A DNA stretch of 6,744 nt, taken from NCBI GenBank assembly GCA_003539375.1, contig DPPH01000158.1:6645-13388 (forward strand), read 5' to 3'. The notes below the pieces were generated by a model. The model did no database searches and was not told where the DNA came from. It was given only the letters and a program-made list of their open reading frames with translations. Position 1 is the first letter of the stretch. Each line of letters starts with the position of its first letter. The position numbers and the translations under genes were made by a program. Source of the stretch: Clostridiales bacterium (lineage in GTDB: Bacteria > Bacillota > Clostridia > Tissierellales > Dethiosulfatibacteraceae). This document shows positions 6,701 through 6,744 of the stretch, piece after piece.

Positions 6701-6744
6701 GTAGCAGTGAATGGTCTTACCCTTGGAGAAATGGTAATAGATAC
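3734..6744 (+). CDS. ponA: Class A (bifunctional) penicillin-binding protein, PBP1A type; 3' end outside window
   Basis: This membrane-anchored cell-wall synthase polymerises lipid II into glycan strands and cross-links the peptides outside the cell. A Lys-rich cytoplasmic tail (residues 3-16) precedes one membrane segment (about 19-45). The GT51 domain has the catalytic Glu E104 in EDHRFEEHFG, QGASTITQQLARNLYL from 135, KLKEMYLAIEIER, and the second Glu E184 in ILEYYLN. About 170 residues of unrecognised linker (369-538) separate it from the transpeptidase, which has S581-TI-K584 (nucleophile S581), SLN (641-643) and KTGTT (787-791). A cysteine-bearing tail runs from 860. All catalytic motifs are intact. 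The frame is open for 1003 codons to the window end, longer than many class A PBPs. It has its own promoter, divergent from hflX. The class is certain; the symbol is by analogy with Bacillus, and paralogue orthology cannot be settled here. Confidence 0.95.
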   Translation, partial: MAKDNKKKKKSKKKKRFSIIKIILILIVIVVFVGAGATIGIISATVRSAPEIDPTNILSMLSESSVILDSKGNELEVVQTTEDREIISLDDLPEHLKNAFIAIEDHRFEEHFGIDIRRIVGSMIHNIKVRDLTAQGASTITQQLARNLYLSQDESVLDAYERKLKEMYLAIEIERSLSKDQILEYYLNTIPLGQSSFGIQAASYTYFSKEAKDLNIAESALLAGVPKADTRYAPFKRVNVADTGNVPQEDIVGYVNISGTKYACVYNPDAVARQKTVLARMNELGYINDTEYETALNFDVKGNLNPGQKSNTEITSYFSDYVKDEVIEDLMDEYGYTYEQAENILFTGGLTIHSTIDMNIQKIIEDSYRDFSTQLLGDTTNEPVPLIQEWRSFYWRYDGESVGNLDGDHNILNENGHRIYFKKENILTENYNLYLTNEEYRFDESGNLIINTKKIKIYSNVLDIVDYYTIENDYLKTHNISGLNLAGNYEIISQDGTDGEILISKEYLSSLDEFYKIDDQNNLIISNNYYSFDEIGIIQPQSAAVIMDYRSGEIKGLFGGRDITASKSYNRATRAARQPGSTIKPLSVYLPALDNGYTAVSVIDDVPRYNEKGERWPKNWYENREYKYWGLTTLRKSVEYSLNVNAVYMLENIGLDLSKEYLEKFHLIDGTNPEEDTFISREENRAYNDENLASLALGGLTRGFTPLDMTAAYGAIANSGTYVEPICYTKVVDRNGKTILEKVPERDIVVSPEVAFVMGDILRTTVTQGLSYRAALPAEYEIEVAGKTGTTSDNADIWYMGYSPYYVGGIWIGNDDSQIKVNTGSGSTSRLWGNIMKEVHAGLAPATFEEPQGLVRANVCKQSGLLATDLCRNDQRGSQITSEYFVNGTVPTEFCDVHVTAKVCTESNMLAGPYCPPDLIKERVFIQRDEPYDPLNYPYVKTQYYEPILNAIRLYEQIQDEIRNSGNTITPEQLKQIYGDQIKIENGKVVAVNGLTLGEMVID
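4442..4531 (+). other. Insertion late in the GT51 domain of the penicillin-binding protein
   Basis: Residues 237-266 lie between YAPFK, which matches the usual P-x-x-YxP stretch, and NPDAVARQKTVLARM, which matches the usual region of Arg-rich helix after it. In well-known PBP1A proteins these two blocks are nearly adjacent. The inserted 30 residues include QEDIVGYVNISGTKY and one cysteine (C264). From memory, related clostridial PBPs carry something similar, so this is probably lineage-specific rather than unique. Confidence 0.55.
4838..5347 (+). other. Unrecognised 170-residue interdomain region of the penicillin-binding protein
   Basis: Residues 369-538 lie between the short helix after STIDMNIQKIIEDSY and the transpeptidase start QPQSAAVIMDYRSGEI. 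In textbook Gram-positive PBP1A proteins this junction is a few tens of residues. The segment is rich in Asn, Asp, Ile and Tyr, has no cysteine and no obvious membrane segment, and shows short strand-turn-strand patterns (for example NILNENGHRIYF and FDESGNLII). It is on the outer side of the membrane by topology. It might be a beta-rich accessory domain placed like the OB-type domain of Gram-negative PBP1A, but I see no sequence match to that domain. Confidence 0.6.
5045..5308 (+). repeat. Two copies of a 13-residue motif, 75 residues apart, inside the interdomain region
   Basis: EEYRFDESGNLII (438-450) and EFYKIDDQNNLII (513-525) match without gaps at 7 of 13 positions, with several conservative changes elsewhere. 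They look like equivalent beta-hairpins. The DNA copies (5045-5083 and 5270-5308) have diverged in codon use, so any duplication is old. A third, weaker resemblance is HNILNENGHRIYF further upstream. Confidence 0.5.
6311..6478 (+). repeat. Duplicated Cys-x2-Ser-x-[Leu/Met]-Leu-Ala-x3-Cys motif in the penicillin-binding protein tail
   Basis: CKQSGLLATDLC (860-871) and CTESNMLAGPYC (904-915) share cysteines 11 residues apart plus Ser and Leu-Ala at identical positions, with a repeat distance of 44 residues. A fifth cysteine, C895, lies between them. The tail is extracytoplasmic, so the cysteines could form disulfides or bind metal; which is unknown. Cysteine-bearing tails of this kind occur, as I recall, in other clostridial PBPs. 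Confidence 0.65.

Noticed and set aside
1..6744. CRISPR arrays, tRNA or rRNA genes, insertion sequences, riboswitches and intrinsic terminators
   Set aside because: I looked for spaced direct repeats, transposase motifs, terminal inverted repeats and GC-rich hairpins followed by T runs and saw none. Nearly all of the window is coding, and both gene sets run off the edges, so terminators would lie outside.

Overview
The window reads as chromosomal core-gene DNA from a low-GC, Gram-positive anaerobe of the Clostridia/Tissierellia type. The grounds are the strongly AT-rich base composition, frequent ATA and AGA codons, strong AGGAGG-like ribosome binding sites, and a RuvC resolvase (Bacilli normally use RecU instead). 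The large class A penicillin-binding protein has clostridial-style insertions. The species-level assignment is inference. I see no mobile element, RNA gene, CRISPR array or horizontally acquired cassette.

Left part (1-3537, all minus strand). Read in the direction of transcription, the order is hflX, a yigZ/IMPACT-family gene, yebC, ruvC and ruvA; ruvA is cut by the window edge after 129 codons. The genes overlap or nearly touch: hflX/yigZ overlap by 29 bp, yigZ's stop lies within yebC's ribosome binding site, yebC/ruvC overlap by 1 bp, and ruvC and ruvA are 17 bp apart. This looks like one polycistronic operon with translational coupling. It joins ribosome and translation-quality factors (HflX, YebC) to the Holliday-junction machinery (RuvC, RuvA, and presumably RuvB beyond the edge).

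Middle (3538-3733). A 196-bp AT-rich divergent intergenic region holds a convincing extended -10 promoter for the rightward gene, a weaker candidate promoter for hflX, and small inverted repeats between them.

Right part (3734-6744, plus strand). One gene encodes a bifunctional class A penicillin-binding protein of at least 1003 residues, open at the right edge. It has a short, very basic cytoplasmic N-terminus, one membrane anchor, a complete GT51 glycosyltransferase, and a roughly 170-residue insertion containing an internal repeat. After that come a complete transpeptidase domain (STIK, SLN, KTG) and a cysteine-bearing tail with a duplicated Cys-x2-Ser-x-Leu/Met-Leu-Ala-x3-Cys motif. This is the largest gene in the window. 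Its insertion and tail are the least explained sequence here. I found no convincing new multi-gene system.
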